From Hybos culiciformis (taxonomy: Eukaryota > Arthropoda > Insecta > Diptera > Hybotidae), in contig OZ023273.1 in the NCBI GenBank assembly GCA_964007475.1, positions 7,583,234-7,647,233 of the forward strand: DNA of 64,000 nt, given 5' to 3'. Shown piece after piece: positions 36,439 to 51,200 of the stretch. Made by a program: the position numbers and the translations under genes. The notes beneath the pieces were generated by a model, which was not told where the DNA came from, made no database searches, and saw only the letters and a list, made by a program, of their open reading frames with translations. Each line of letters opens with the position of its first letter. Position 1 is the first letter of the stretch.

Positions 36439-37313
36439 GTGTTTTAAAGTAATTATACCTATGTATATTGCATTTATTTAAATTTTGCCATCCGCTGATC
36501 TAAAATTTTTACGATCTTTCCTGCTGAAAATTTATTAAAATCATAACAGAAAAATAATTTTAACAGTTATTATAATAGAGAACTGCAAAAAATTGCAGTA
36601 AAATTTTTATTTTCTTATTATGTGGAAAAAAAAAATGCATACCTAATTGTGATTTTTTATTTATTATATACATATATATACAATCTATACACATTATACA
36701 TAATTATATTATTTATGTACATTTATTATATGTTTTTATTCTCTTTGCATTTTAAACAAAAATCATAATTAGCTTTATATGTTCATTTTTAATGAAAATT
36801 ATTCAATGAATTTAAATTTTTTTTCCTAAACCTTTTATGTAAAATTAAAATGCAAAAAAAAAAAATAATATATGTAGATATATTGTATATATTTTGGCAC
36901 GATTTATCAAAGGAAATTGTAATTATATAGAAGAGAAAAAAAAATGCAGCAATTAAAATTTGTTTTTTTACAATATCAGCAGCTTATGTATGCATATTAT
37001 TTAGATAATCACACAATTATATTATTTTAAATGTAATATATAATCATTCCCTCACTGTAATAATTGTGTACCAAACAATCCGAAGTAGCTTAATTCAATA
37101 GTAAATGACGTTAAAATATTTTGACTTATCGAAAAATAATTATTAATTATACATTCTACAATATTTTATAATTGATTTTTTTTTTTACAAATATTTGTAT
37201 TGTTAAAAATTACCCTAAAACCAATTTTGCTTCTTTGGTTGCGAGGATTTTATGGAGGTTAAGAAAGCCTTCAGCAGAATTTTAAATTATTGGTAGATAA
37301 AGATAGTTATGAT
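36439..37313. other. AT-rich spacer between two hAT-type elements
   Basis: No coding signal or structured repeat seen. Confidence 0.4.
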
Positions 37314-38106
37314 TAGAGATTGCGATTTCCCGACATTTTTCATGTCTCGAGAAATCGAGACTTTTTTGTCTCGCTATATTTGTTGTCTCGAGAATACGAG
37401 ATTTTTTTTTTCTATGTCTCGAGAGTCTCGAGATTTCCCGAGACTTTCATAAAATAAAATAAAATTCAAATAATTACAAAAAATATTGGAAAACTATTTA
37501 TTTTTATTTATAACTAATTCACTAATATTAGGGAAAAAAAATATTGAATAATATATTACTCCATATTATTAGTAGGAACAAAAATATTGTTAGTAGGAAC
37601 AAAAATATTGTTAGTAGGAACAAAAACAATATTAAATAATATATATGCTTTAAATATACTTGTATATTTTTTGTAAAAAAAAAGGACTTGTCAATCAAAT
37701 AAGGACAGGGCTATAGCTATCAAGACACTCTTTTAAAAGTGAAAAAAATAAAATTTATAAGGAAATGTTTTTCATAAAAAAACATTTTAAAAAACAAAGG
37801 GCATCTATAGTTCTATCTGATAGACGACTCCTTTTTTTGGAAACTAAGTTTCCCGCTGTCCAAAAATTGCGTTCATTCTGAGTAGGCGTTGCTTTATTTT
37901 AAATATTATAAGTTATTACCCTTTAGGAAATTTGATTGCAATATTAAAATTACAGAATATAAAATCCAAATTCAAATAAGCATAAACATTTTGGAACAGA
38001 ATTTATTTTTAAATTTCTCGAGACAAAAAAAAAATTCTCGAGACTACGAGAATTCCCGAAACATGAATATTTAAATTTCTCGAGACTCGAGACATCACAA
38101 TCTCTA
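37314..38106 (-). mobile_element. hAT element relic with transposase C-terminal fragment
   Basis: Exact 8-bp duplication GTTATGAT at 37306-37313 and 38107-38114. Inverted ends TAGAGATTGCGATTTCCCGA (left) and, reverse-complemented from the right, TAGAGATTGTGATGTCTCGA. On the minus strand an open frame (37898-37755) reads NERNFWTAGNLVSKKRSRLS then DRTIDALCFLK, the conserved dimerisation block at the C-terminus of hAT transposases. The rest of the transposase is gone. Three 21-bp copies of TTAGTAGGAACAAAAATATTG lie at 37569-37631, and TCTCGAGA motifs cluster at both ends. Confidence 0.88.
37755..37898 (-). pseudogene. hAT transposase C-terminal (dimerisation) remnant
   Basis: A frame of about 47 residues closed by stops on both sides, containing the hAT hallmark (N/S)ERNF..AGN(L/I)V..KRSRLSD.TIDAL.FL. 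The DDE catalytic part and the zinc finger are absent, so it cannot encode transposase. Confidence 0.85.
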
Positions 38107-38339
38107 GTTATGATTATGAAATATTTATTGCCATTATTAAAAAATTGTTGAAATTATTTCGCCAATGGTATCATCAAGTTTAGAACTCATCGGAATGTTT
38201 AACTTGATATTTTTATCATTCAATATTGATAACCTACATATATAACATATAACATTCGTTTTCAGAGTTCATTATTATTTACTAATTTATAGTTAATTTT
38301 TTTGAGGACACAATTCTTATTAACTCGTAAAGTAATTTG

Positions 38340-38910
38340 TCTGTTTATATATTTCTTTACTATTTTCGACACTCTCGTAGACCCACTTTTCGTCATCACA
38401 GCGAGCTGAAATTTGACACACAGGTTCATGTCGCGTGACAATTGAAGCTATCAAAATTTGAACCGATAATTTCCATGGAAAACCCGGAAAATCGGGAAAA
38501 TCATTTGAAAATTCGGTACAAATTTGAGTAGTGATAAATTCGTTTTAGGAAAAATGCAAAGTTTTCTGATTTTTCCGAAAAAATTTTCCGGAATTTTCCG
38601 ACTTTTCCGGAAAATTTTCCGGTATAAAAGTTTTCTAAATTATGCAGGATCAAGTTCCCTATCAACTGGCATCATTACTTTCTCTCCGACAATGGTGAAA
38701 CATGCAGAAAAAATCGAAGAAAATTCATGTAAAACCCTTTTCCGGAGTTTTTCCGACCAAGGAAGCGTTTGAGCGTTTTGCAACCTGAGACAAAGTTGTA
38801 GAGCGAAATGAGTTGCATAAAGTTGCTTTTGCAGAAAACTCCATGGAAAACCCGAAAAAGCGGAAAAATCATCGGAAAAATTTTCATCGATATGATTAGT
38901 CATAAAATTG
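38340..38910. repeat. Unclassified dispersed-type repeat with internal direct copies
   Basis: More GC-rich than its surroundings, with many TTTTCCGG/CCGGAAAA words. CCATGGAAAACCCG(G/A)AAAA occurs at 38473 and again at 38841, about 370 bp apart. Overlapping open frames on both strands (38524-38903) have no known domain and follow the repeat words, so I do not call genes. It begins near GCGAGCTGAAATTTGACACA. No ends or target duplication found. Confidence 0.5.
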
Positions 38911-38980
38911 TTTTAAAACATCTCCGCATGCAGCACATAATAACAATTTAGTTAACGTGAAAAAGGCATAAAATAAAACT

Positions 38981-39236
38981 AAGTAAAAAACGAGTTTTCA
39001 AAAAAACTGAGGCCAGGCCGCATGAAAAAGTAGAAAATAACTTTTTCTTCACACACAGAGGTGGACTCAGATTTTTTGATTGGGACATTTCTCTTGAATA
39101 TTCTTTCTCTTCATGAATCAAATCACTTACGTCCCAATCAAAAAATCTGAGTCCACCTCTGTGTGTGAAGAAAAAGTTATTTTCTACTTTTTCATGCGGC
39201 CTGGCCTCAGTTTTTTGGAAAACTAGTTTTTAACTT
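38981..39236. repeat. Near-perfect long hairpin, ~105-bp arms, 44-bp loop
   Basis: The left arm 38994-39086 and right arm 39131-39223 are reverse complements with one mismatch seen (TTTTCAAAA versus TTTTCCAAA). The pairing continues imperfectly outward to 38981 and 39236. Core words are GAGGCCAGGCCGCATG and GAGGTGGACTCAG. There is no coding frame and no clear target duplication. A transcript through it, in either direction, would fold into a long double-stranded RNA. Confidence 0.92.
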
Positions 39237-42200
39237 ATTTTTATTAAAATTTTGATTGATAATAAAATTATCTTAAAAACTTATTTTTTTTTTTTTTTTC
39301 AAAATTTGTGACTGTTTATGCAAATATAATTATTGTATTTTTATAAAATTATGAGGTTGTGGAACCCAAAATTATTTTTAACTACCTATACATACTTAAG
39401 TATACCTACATATTTTTTTTTTAATTTTATTGCAAATTGATGTACTTTATTAACGTAATAAAAATATTTAATTTAATTACAATTTAATGTACTTTCTTAT
39501 TAATAAATAAGTTACAAAAAAAAAAAAATACTTCCTTAATGAAAAATAAAAAAAAAAATTATATAGAAAAAAATAATATAAAAGGCGCGACGACGGGTAA
39601 GAGTTGCATTTAGTAATGAAATTATGCACAATACTGAAGCAACAAAAAAAAAAATACAATAATAATTTATTTGTTACAAACAAAGATTTTTTAAAAGAGA
39701 ATGTAATTTTATAACTTTGACGAACTTAGCTGACATAAAACGACATAAAACAAAATGATTTTTCATCAACATACACATTTCATGAATATTTTTAATTGTG
39801 TCTAATTAAATTTCTAAGCCTAATCTAATTCAATAATTGCTAATAAAAATTAATCAATTCGATTCAATTATATACCATCAATGAAAACTAGGATTTCATT
39901 GAGCCTTACTTAGATTGTAAGTAGTAAAATTTGTACACATCCATTATATATATATATAATGATATGAATTTTGTTCCAATTTTAAGAAAATTACAACAAT
40001 ATTAGTAAAGTAATTTATTTATAAAAGAAACTTTTTAAATTAAAATTAGAAATTTTTTTTTTTTTTGGTCAAAATAGGACGGTAAATAAAGTTTATAAAT
40101 TTTTTGATTTGTTCAATTTCAATTATTTGAAATTACTAAAAATAAATTGGGTGTTTAATATTAATTGAATGTGAATTTTAACCGTTCGAATTAACTTACT
40201 TTCACTAATATTGCATGAAATTTTTAATCATTGAGAACAATTGTTATGAATGATTTTAAAAAAAAATTGTTTTTTTTTGCTAATTGAAGTTAATAAAAAA
40301 TAATAGCTTTAACCAGCTTTAACATATTATTATTATAAGTATTATTAAGCAATAAATGTAGAATGTGAAATCATTATTTCTTTTAAATTTTATATAAACA
40401 ATTAGAAGTCAAAATTCTTTAATTTTATTTTTTTTTAAATCCTTTAGTTTCCAAAACACAGAAGATGAATTTTGTTATAATGTTTCTAATTGATATGAGA
40501 TCTATACCAGAGAACTGCGTAATACTATTCATAAACAAAAATAAATCACTCGCAATATTTCAATAAGTACAGAATAAGACCAATTACAGAAAAAAAAAAA
40601 TGAGCTATTCACCTGATGGACGGCATTTACGTTAAAATTAGCAATACAATATATTTGAGTCAACCAATAGTTAAATATTTCAAATCTTAATTCAAGTTTT
40701 AATTTATTTTATTTTCAAATGAATACCTTCATATAATAAGAGTGAATGATATACGAGATTAAATATTAGAACATCAGTTTCTTGTACCACAGACTAATAT
40801 AACTCTGTAACAGACTAACAAAAATGTAAATTGGCTCCATTTTCTTGATAATTGTATCCATACTGAAAATAAATTTATTGTTTTTTGCGTTTTGGTTTTA
40901 TTTTTAAAAATTTTAATTCGAAGTAAAAGAAACATAAAAAATAAATTAAAATAGCAGAATAAAAACACACCAATGTATTTATTTTTGTATTTGCATGGAG
41001 CTGTTTTTTATGACTTGTATGGAGCAATTATTTTATTCTTAATTGAGACTCTCTTACAATAAAAACAGTAGGAATATTAGAAATATATTTTTTTTTAAAT
41101 AATTAGATGTAATGACGTTTATTTAAACAAAAAAATGCAGGTAAATATATTATTGGTTATTTGTGCGCACCAGTTAAACCATTATGGTTGATTTAATTGA
41201 TACAGCTTATCGTTATTCAATATTATAATACTCAACTTTATAATAACATTACATTATATTTATATTACAAGTTTCATAAGAATTGATTTTATCGAAGAGA
41301 TTTTTATGTATCATTAACATATAATGAATATTAAAAAGTAAAGTACTTTTCAAAAACTTAACCATGCATCAAAAATTTTAAATAATTCCAGCTGAGATAT
41401 CATGCTTTCATTTATTCATTATTAATATTCTTTACTTCAAATTCCAGTTATTTCTTCTTTTTTTTTTTAAATCAAATCACGCCAGTTTTTTTTTTAATTA
41501 TATAAGGTAATTTGATTTTTCGATTAGAATTAAATAGCACACAATTGGAATGGGTTGAAAAATGTAACTTATAATTTGTGGGGACCTAAATAAAGAGAAG
41601 TCTAAACTGATATTATATTCGATTTAATTCTTCATTCTATCTATGTGCTTTGTTTAATTTTTTTGTATTAATTGGCGAAACAAGAATTCGGTACAAGCAA
41701 GTACTCTTCAAATTTTAAAAAATCGTCATTTAAATTAAAATACCTAGGTTAACATGAGAAAATTTTTAGGAAAATTGTTTATTACATTGAAAATACGAAA
41801 TTATAATAAAATCATATTTTTAACATAATTTTTTTTTCTTTTATTTATTACATTTGTGCCAAAGAAAATTATGTGAAATTATAAATATTAAATATTTTGC
41901 AAATATTCAAACTGTGCGATTAAAATAAGTTTTCTTTTCACAAGAAGTCACATATAAAAATATTAGATGATTTTTTTTTTATTTTATTAATTTCAAAAAA
42001 AAAATAGTGAAAGGTTTTCCCAAGTGAATCTTCTTTAAGACAAATGAAAAATTTTCCGGATAAATTTTTTAATGTCTTTGATATTTTTTTGTTATTTAAC
42101 TTTTTTTAAACATCAAAAACATAAATTCTTTTGGCATTATGTTATCTTAGGAAAAATAAAATGACAAAAGATTTATGATTTGTTATTAACATTTCAAAAT

Positions 42201-45200
42201 AATGAATATAATAAAAATAATAGTAATTTAACATTTTATTATTATTATTATATAAATGAAAAATAGTAGTAATAAAAAAAAAAAAATTAAAATATATTCA
42301 AAGAAATGTCTCTTCTAATCCATGATGTTGTTGTTCTCCTGAAAATTATTATTCACTAAAAATTATTTTATGTAGTCATTTAAATATGTATATAGTGTTT
42401 TCAAAGTTCTTAAATGTTATACGTGAAATAGGATAAATAAAGGTCCTAGAGTTTACTCTAAGTGTAGTCGAATGATTTTTTAAGAACTTTTTGTTCAATT
42501 ATTTTGTTCAGTTTGAGATTAATTACAAATATGCCCGCACGACTTGGGCCTTTATAAAATCAGTTATTTTAAATATTTATTTCAATGAAAATATTAATTC
42601 AGAACAACAGATTCTATACCAAAAATGTATATTGACTTCTTTAACAGTCCAAAAAAAAAAAAAAAACACATCTTGCTAATCTTGCATCAGTGTCAAGTCA
42701 AATTTATTTAATTTTTTTAAGTGTATCATTTTTATATAGGTAGAAGAAAAATAAAATTATTTATGTTGATTACAACTGTTAATTTTTAGTTTCTTCCATA
42801 AAGAAAATTTTCAAATTAAAAATAAATTATAATTTTATTTTCACGAAAATTGAAGTCGATAGAATGGATTTAAAAAAATTTAAATACATTATGTTTTATT
42901 TTTTAAAGCGAATCTAATCTTTTTTTTTTTTTTTTTTCTAAGAAATGGTAGTAAAATTAATCCGATTTTATGATTTTTTATATATTAAAAATAATAATAA
43001 TAATAATAAATATATATGTATAAATAAAAATTATGAAGAGCACGTTGTATTTTCTTTGTCCTCATGAAATAATAATAATAATAGGTTCGGAAAAAGAAAA
43101 GAAATATAAAATTAAATTTATTATGGAATTTATTTAATATTATATTTTATACAATATAGGTATATAACTTTTTTTTGCAAACAAAAAGAAAGGTTTGGTC
43201 GAGCAACCAGCAGTTACAAAATATTAATTTGTTAATAATAAACAGAATATTATGCTGTTATTTAATGAAAATTTATTTAAAAAAAAAATAGCTATAGCAA
43301 AAAATAAAATCAATATAATTAATTTTTATATTTCAAATAGGTGTATGAAACACAAAAAAAAAATCAATTGAATCTAAGCCAAATTCCATGTTGAGTTTGG
43401 CGGCACGAAGTGAAAGTTTTCTGATTATTCATATCATTTTTAATTACATATAACAAATATAATATACCTATATTTTTATTTTCAAAAAAAAATCTCATTA
43501 AATAATTTTTTTAATAATTTATTTTTTTCATTTATAATAAATCAAAAAAAAAAAATCAAAAAAAAAAAAGAATTGTTGTTGAATGAGGTCCGAAAATCAG
43601 ATATAGTTCAAAATTTCCCTTTTTTGGTTTCAAAGAAAATTTACAGCTTTATAAATTATGTAAAATCGTTTTGACATCGTTTTGAATCCTCAAAGTGTAT
43701 GCCTAAAATGAAATATTTTATTATTTTTATAATAAAATTATTTAAATGCATATGCTTTTTATCTTAATTTTAATTTATTTTTTAATTTTCTAAAAAAAAA
43801 AAAAAAAGAAGAAAAGTATAAATAAGTATTCATATGCCTAAATGATTTTAATTACTTATTATATATCTTTTATTTTATTTATTTTTTTTTTGCATTTAAA
43901 CAAATACATACTGCAATAGAACTTTCTTTTGTTCTAAAAATAATAATAAATCATTTCCTCATAAATAATATTTATGTCAGTAAATAAATAAACATACGTT
44001 TTAATTTTTTTTTAACATAACATTGTGGTTTTAATGTTAATACTGATTTAACAAAAAAAATATATTTATATACATTGTATATATGCATTATGTATACACA
44101 CATTAAGTTTATTTGTATCCAAATTGTACTACTAACATATATATGTAATAGGAGGAGATTAAGCAATCGGACGGAATCCATAAAATTTTTAAATTTTATC
44201 AGTAAGAAATTTTTATTGAAATTTATTCATGATAACGTGTCTCTATAATTCAGTTCATCGTTGGCGCAACTCAGAATTAGTAAGCCCATAGTTTATGAAA
44301 ATTTTGACACAATTCCACAATTTATTGAATTTGATAAATCTAAAAATTCCAGAAAACAAAAACATCCTCTTTGTATCACAAATTCAAAATTGATTTGTAT
44401 CCTGAACAATATCACACTTATTTAATCGATAATTTTGCATATGTATAACACAGATTTTCTTATAATACTAATCCTATTCGAAGAGGAATTCATAAGTATT
44501 ACCTGAATTTTTTAAAAATTTAGATTTACATAAATTAAAAACAACAAATTTTCATTGGATAACTAAAACAAACCAAAATTTGAATCTTTGAATACATATT
44601 CAATTTTTGAAACGATAATCTCCATAATAAACCTTCTTGTTTTCCATGAATTTACGTTTTAATCTTAAGTTTAATTTTAATTATTTTTTTTTCTGAATTG
44701 CTGTAATAAAAATTCATAATACTAATTACGTAATACAGGCATTCAAGCCTTAATAATTCTATTAAAATTAAAACTCAACGCATACATTGCGTTCTGTTAA
44801 AATTTAAAAGATTTTTTTCATTTAACCAGTTTCTAAAAAGACCACAAAAATTAATATGAATAGCTTTCACACCACCGCATACATAAAAAAAAATTTATAA
44901 TATTTGAACAATGTAAAATAAATTAATTTATTTAAATGGAATTTCAATCAAATCAGCATGAATTTAAAAAAAAAAATGCATTAATAATTATTAATAAATT
45001 TATATTAAAAGCAAAAGAAAAAATTATTGTGTACAATGTTAGTAACTTGTAAAACATACCTAAACGGTTGAGAGCTATTATTCTAATTAAAAAGAAATGA
45101 AGAAAATTTTAGAATCAAGAAACTGATGTATCTGATAGTTTGAATTTGAAAGGAGAATTCAGTGTACGTAGTTACAATAAAATTTTCCAATTCAATAGAA

Positions 45201-48200
45201 ATTTTAGTTACTAGATTCTAGATTTGTATCTATATATCTTGTTTGAGTTATTTTTTCCATAGACATGGTTCAAGATATAATGATTGTTTCAAATAATCTT
45301 TATTTCCTGAACCAAAAAAAAAAAGTCAACAAGTTCTACAAGTTACTTCGATAATAAAAATTCTTTATTTATTTTTTTTTAATATTTGCATTTTGAACGC
45401 TTATTATTATATTACTGTAATAAACAGTTGAGAGATACATAATTCAGGCGTGCAAAATAATAATTTTATGACTACAATTTCCTTCTTTTGTTTTGTGCAG
45501 AATTTTTTTTTTCATCTGTTACTAATATTTTTCATACAACATTCTAAAACTTTTCCACTTTAGACAATAATTGATCATTTTAACCTTATGTGTAGTGTAA
45601 AAAATTGTAATTACCGCTATCATCATTGCTGACATACCTACATTATTAAAAATATCAGTTTTAAACTTTCAAAAAAAAAAATTTTGATTTTTGAATCTGA
45701 TAATGATATGCAAAGAATTTTAAATAAATATCAACAAAAAAAAAAGTTAAGTTATGAATAGGAAATAATAGTTAGTTTTATGAGTGAATATTATAATTAT
45801 AAAAATAAGAATAAAAGGGTCAGTCACTCAAAATTACACAGGTGGTGAATTTGTTTTAGAATGAAACGAGATAATTTCTTTTATACATTATTTTAGAATT
45901 AAGTACCTTCAATTTAAAAAATAAATATTAATTAGAATAAAATAGATTAATAAAAATTTTTAATTGTGAACTGAAGCATTTAGTGACAAAATTTAAATAT
46001 ATGTATTTTATATATCAGCATCCCTATATTTGTAAATTTGTTTTTAATCATTGTCAAACTTTCTAAAAATACATATCAATATTGGCCCTCGCACGTGCTC
46101 GCATTGTTGAGGGAATATAATTATTAATTGGAATTGCTTTGCTCCGAAATATTTCTTGCGATATTCCACTTTTGTTTTCCAAGGGTATTATACTTTCACT
46201 CAGTGAATTATTTTCTCTCAACTGTCAAAAATATATTTGAGTACACTCTTCCACTTTGCAAGCCCGAAAAAATCAGTAAAGCCAGGAATTTATTTGGATT
46301 TCAAATACAAATATATGCTATTTTAATAATAAGATATTAATTATTTTTACAAATAAAGAATAAGAAATATTTATTTTTTAATTAATAATAATATAAAAAA
46401 CATTTCAATTCAATTTATTGCGGGAAAAATTTATTAAATTCTTTATATTTTCAACTTGTGCTATTGTATGCGCCACACTAAAAAGCGTGCAACTTTTATT
46501 TTCATTGAATTTAATAAAAAACAATTTTCCGGGATGCACACTGAAATTACGAGAAAATAAGAAAAATTGACAAACGTTTTTTTTTTTTAATAAACATAAA
46601 AATAGTTCTTAAAATTTTTTATACACATTTCTACATAAAAATAATTTTAAATGAAAAATTTTTTTTTTATAAAAAAAAAATACTTTATTATGAACTTAGA
46701 TACATAGATATACATTTATACCTACATTATGCACACAAATGTACGTTATGTATTTCGAATAAAAAGTATTTAAAAAATGTTGCAATGATTCTAAACAGAC
46801 TAGCATGAATTTAATTAATTACATTTATAATAAATACTTTCGAAACATAAATTAAAATTTTATACGAACCGCGGTATTCGAAAAAAAAGGAAGAAAAATG
46901 TTCTCACCAGTTCGCAAATTTTAAATTTTATCCGGCTTATTTAGCTTGTTAACCAAACAATTGAAAATTGGTTATTAACTTCATCGTTCAATATTTTCTA
47001 AGTTCTTCACAGTTTACTGCATAGTACACATAATCTATATATTTACATGTTTTCCTTTTTTTTTTTTAATGGAATTGTGGTTTGGGAAAATTTCAACGAA
47101 AGATACTTTTTTCTGTTGTTTAGACAGAAAATTTTATTTAATCATAAAATAAAACTATTTAATGTTTATATTTTAAGTACCTATGTATAGAAATGTTTTT
47201 TTTATTAAGTATTTTAAAATTGAGTTCTTTGACTTCAATTCGCGCACTTATTCTAATTATATGTTTTATGTATTTTATATAAATGAATGAATACTTATAT
47301 GAATGTAGTACTTATTATTCATTATATTACACTTCTTAACGTGGTGATTTTTTTTTTTTGCTAATTTTATATCTAATGTTAGATGTCTGATAATTCGTAT
47401 TTTTTTTTTTTTTTTAATGTCATTTATTTCTTCTTATTGGGGCCAAAAACATTACAAAAGTGATTGATACAGGATAATAAAAATTGTTTTTTTTTTGTTT
47501 ATATTTTTAATTATATTCACTGCTTCAATGATAAATTTTGTTTTTTATACTCATATATCTAATAGTTAGTATAGTTGTATATATAGAATTTTCTTTGGTA
47601 ATATAAATTTCATAGGAGACTTTCTAACATATATATGAAATTTTTCGAAGCAAAAATTTAATCTATAATGAGAAACTTTCGATTTATTTAAAAGCATTTT
47701 TTTTTTTCAGTGAACAGAAAATTTTATTTTTCGAGCAAATATAAAAAATTTCAATGCAGAACGAAACAAATGTTTAAAACAATAAATTTAATATTGAAGC
47801 AAATTATAATTATACTTGTTTTTTTTTTTATATATATAAAACTATTAATTTTTTATAAAGCAAACAAAATATCACGGTTAAAAAAAAATATGTATAAATA
47901 ATCAAAAAAAAAAGAACTGAAAATATGAAATCAACAGATCGTAACAATAAAAAAAAGTTTGATTCAAACCATAAAAAATAATTGAATTATTAAATTTTAG
48001 CCATTTCTAATTTACATAAATTTAATTTAAATTATTTGTATTAAACAAATTGATTTTTATTGCCGTAATTCGTTTTTTTTTTTTGCTTCCGTTATATGTT
48101 GGCACCAAAAAAATACAAGTTTTTGATCAAAAGTTCAGCTAAAAATTCTAAATATTACGAAACTATAAAACAAGCACAACAAGAAGTATAATCCTGTGAG

Positions 48201-51200
48201 GTGTTGTTGAAAATCTTTTTGAGTTGATTTAATAAAATGATTTAAGAAAATAGATCGAATTCGAAAAATTAAAGTGACTTCACGAATTAAGAATATTCAT
48301 GCTTTAAATTATTGCTACATATATATGATTGTAAATATGTATTTATATAAAATTATGTTTTTGATTTCAATATATATATATATAAGAAGAAAATTCCATG
48401 CTTGAATTCTTTTTTTTTTTTATATTTAAAATTATTTTTATAAATAAAATAATTTTCCCAATATTATTTTTAAATTAGAAAATGCATTAAATTGCAACCG
48501 CATTGTAATTTGTATCTTATATCTAAAATATTCAAACAAAATAATAATAAAAATTAATCAGATATCATCTTGTAAAAGTAAATTTATTTTTATTACTATT
48601 ATTTAATTTTTTTTTTTTTTGGTTCTGCGAATACAACTAAGTTATAAAAGACATTAAAAAACTTCTTTAACTAAAAGAATCAACATCCAAATTTTTTTTA
48701 ATAATATCATATAAATGTTAAAAAAAAAATAAATCATTATATTATCATTTATACTAGCACTAAAACTTAAACTCTTAACCTAAGTTCTAAATTCTAAGTC
48801 TAAGGCCTAGATAAAAAACATAAACATTTACCTTCTTCACTAGTTATTTAAATGGTAAAATCGTTAATTGTTAGATAATTGTTTCAAATATTTGATTACT
48901 AGAAATGTATAGCCTAAGTTTAAAAGACAGCTATAATTCGAAACTTTTTTTTACCAGTGAAATAAATTTTTTTACTCATTTGTTGAGTGATTTCAGATTT
49001 ATTGATAAATGTAAAATCAAATATGCTAAAGAAGAAGTTGTAATTTACGTACATATGTGCATATGTGTATTTTTTTTTTTTTTTTTTTAAATACATTTCC
49101 TCATATTGAAAATAATACAAATTTTATCAGATATTCAGTGTTGTAATCAATAAAATTGCACAAATATCTTTATTACAAAAAAATAAAAAAAAAAAAGTTA
49201 AGGCTATTTGTTAATTTCAGTTTTTGTCATGATTCAAGAAAACAAAATTTTTTTTTTAGGGAATTAACACATTTTTATTTCAAGAAAGCGACATAAAAAG
49301 CGATAAGAATCATTGTTAATCTATATTTTTCTTCTTACTCATAGTCTTGTATTACAAGTTGAGCTGAAAAACTTAATTTACAGTTGATTGTTAAATTTTA
49401 ATAATAAAAAGAGAATTTTGTTAACTAAATTAAAAAGATCCAGATTAGGCTGAACTCGTCATTTCAGACATAATTGATGAGGCGCCTTTGAGAAAAAGAA
49501 GTGCCTTAATGAATACGTCGATCAAACACAAGCGATTCGCATCAGAATCGAAAAATATACTTTGCACTTTATTCTTATTAAAAACTTAGAACCCTAAACT
49601 ATTTGCTCGACTAGATAAATGATTCTGCGAATAATGGAATGGTTCCCATTTAATTTAGTTTTAAATTGGCTCTTCAATACTTTTAAAGTCTGAAATATAT
49701 TCTATGTGCCTTAAAATGGAAACAACAGATTATAAAATAAATCTGCATTAAGCTTTTTTAATAACAAAGGTTCAGAGAAACAAAGACGAAAATGTCAGTC
49801 AAATCAAGGTAATGTGAAGTAAAAAAAAAAAAAAAAAAAATTAAATGTTAATGGATGGAAATAAATTAAGAAATGTGTTTTTGATAAATATCTCTAAAAA
49901 CGAAAAATTTCGGAATTTTCAAATTGAATGGTCAAACGTTAGTTAAAAAAGAAACAACAAAAAAGAAAATTGTAATTTATTAAAGTGCTTTTTGATACAA
50001 CATTAACACTTTAAAATGAAAGAATAATAAATCTTTAAATTGGAATTAAAAAAATAAATTTATGCAATTCATAGCTAGTGTCGACTATGCTGAATAATGA
50101 TAGAGCAAAAAAAAATCGTTTTTTTTTTTTTTTGTTACAAAGATTTCTTCTATAACAGCAGTTTGGTATTGAATTACAATTTTGCCATCGATACATAAAA
50201 AAAGATTAGTGTAATTAGTTCTTTTTTTTTTTTCTCAACGCAAAAAATAAAAAATTCAATTAATGAAGTTTTTATTATCGATTTCAAAGAAATAAAAAAA
50301 AAAAAAATTGTAGTAATTTTAATAAATCAATGAAAATTTTTAACAGATAGGATTGGTTTGATTTTTTTTCAATTAAATTAAATTTTCTACATTATGTTTT
50401 TGTTTTTTTTTTTTTTTCTATTGAATAAAATATTATTACACAGAAGGATGATAATTAACAACAAAATGAAATGTTAGCAGCAATAATGGCATGTCAAATT
50501 CGTAAATAAATTTCTAGAGATGGAGTTTAGAAAATTTTGTTATTTATCCGCTTTAAAGATACCTAGGCAATACTTAAATATATCTTAAATAATAGGAAAT
50601 ACATACATACTGCTTAGAAATCTAATCATATATAACTAAAATTGAAATTATGAACAATTTTTGAATTTCCAAGTTAACAACTATTTTTTTTATCAACTTA
50701 AATTATATTTAAATTAAATTTATATAATTTACATAAATTTCATTGTAACTAATTGAAACTAAATCAAGTTATGATTTTTATTATTATTAAAGGAAATATT
50801 TAAATTGCTCAATGTACTTATTATGTTTTAACCATATATAGTAAGAGACTATGATTTTGTTTCTATTAGATATGTTTATAAAAATTTTCTCAATAAATTA
50901 TGAATCAAATTTTCGAACTTTTAATAAAATAGTATTATTATTTTTTTTTATATTTAAAATTAATTTGAATAAAAAAAACATAATGATCATTTTCTTCATT
51001 TTAAAAATTTTCCTAGAAAAATTGAAATAATATGTAATTATAGTTATTAAATAAAAAATTAAAAAATATATTTCCAGTACATATGTGTATTAGGAAAAAA
51101 AAAAATTCAACAATTCAATTTCAATATTTCCAATGAAAGAAAAAATTAATTCAAATGATGATGGTCTATTACAAAAAAAAAAAAGGTTAAAAAGATGAAA

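Noticed and set aside
38524..38903. Open frames on both strands of 70-87 residues
   Set aside because: They overlap each other and follow the TTTTCCGG repeat words; no domain is visible.
46080..46340. GC-richer island with a 70-residue frame, possible promoter or first exon
   Set aside because: No family motif, no start matching the expected Jupiter N-terminus, and no core promoter element I could defend.
48820..48850. GAAGAAG|GTAAAT as the donor of the missing Jupiter first exon
   Set aside because: In the required phase the upstream codons include stops.
49440..49600. Minus-strand frame of about 46 residues in a GC-richer patch
   Set aside because: No similarity to any protein I know and no splice signals; length is compatible with chance.
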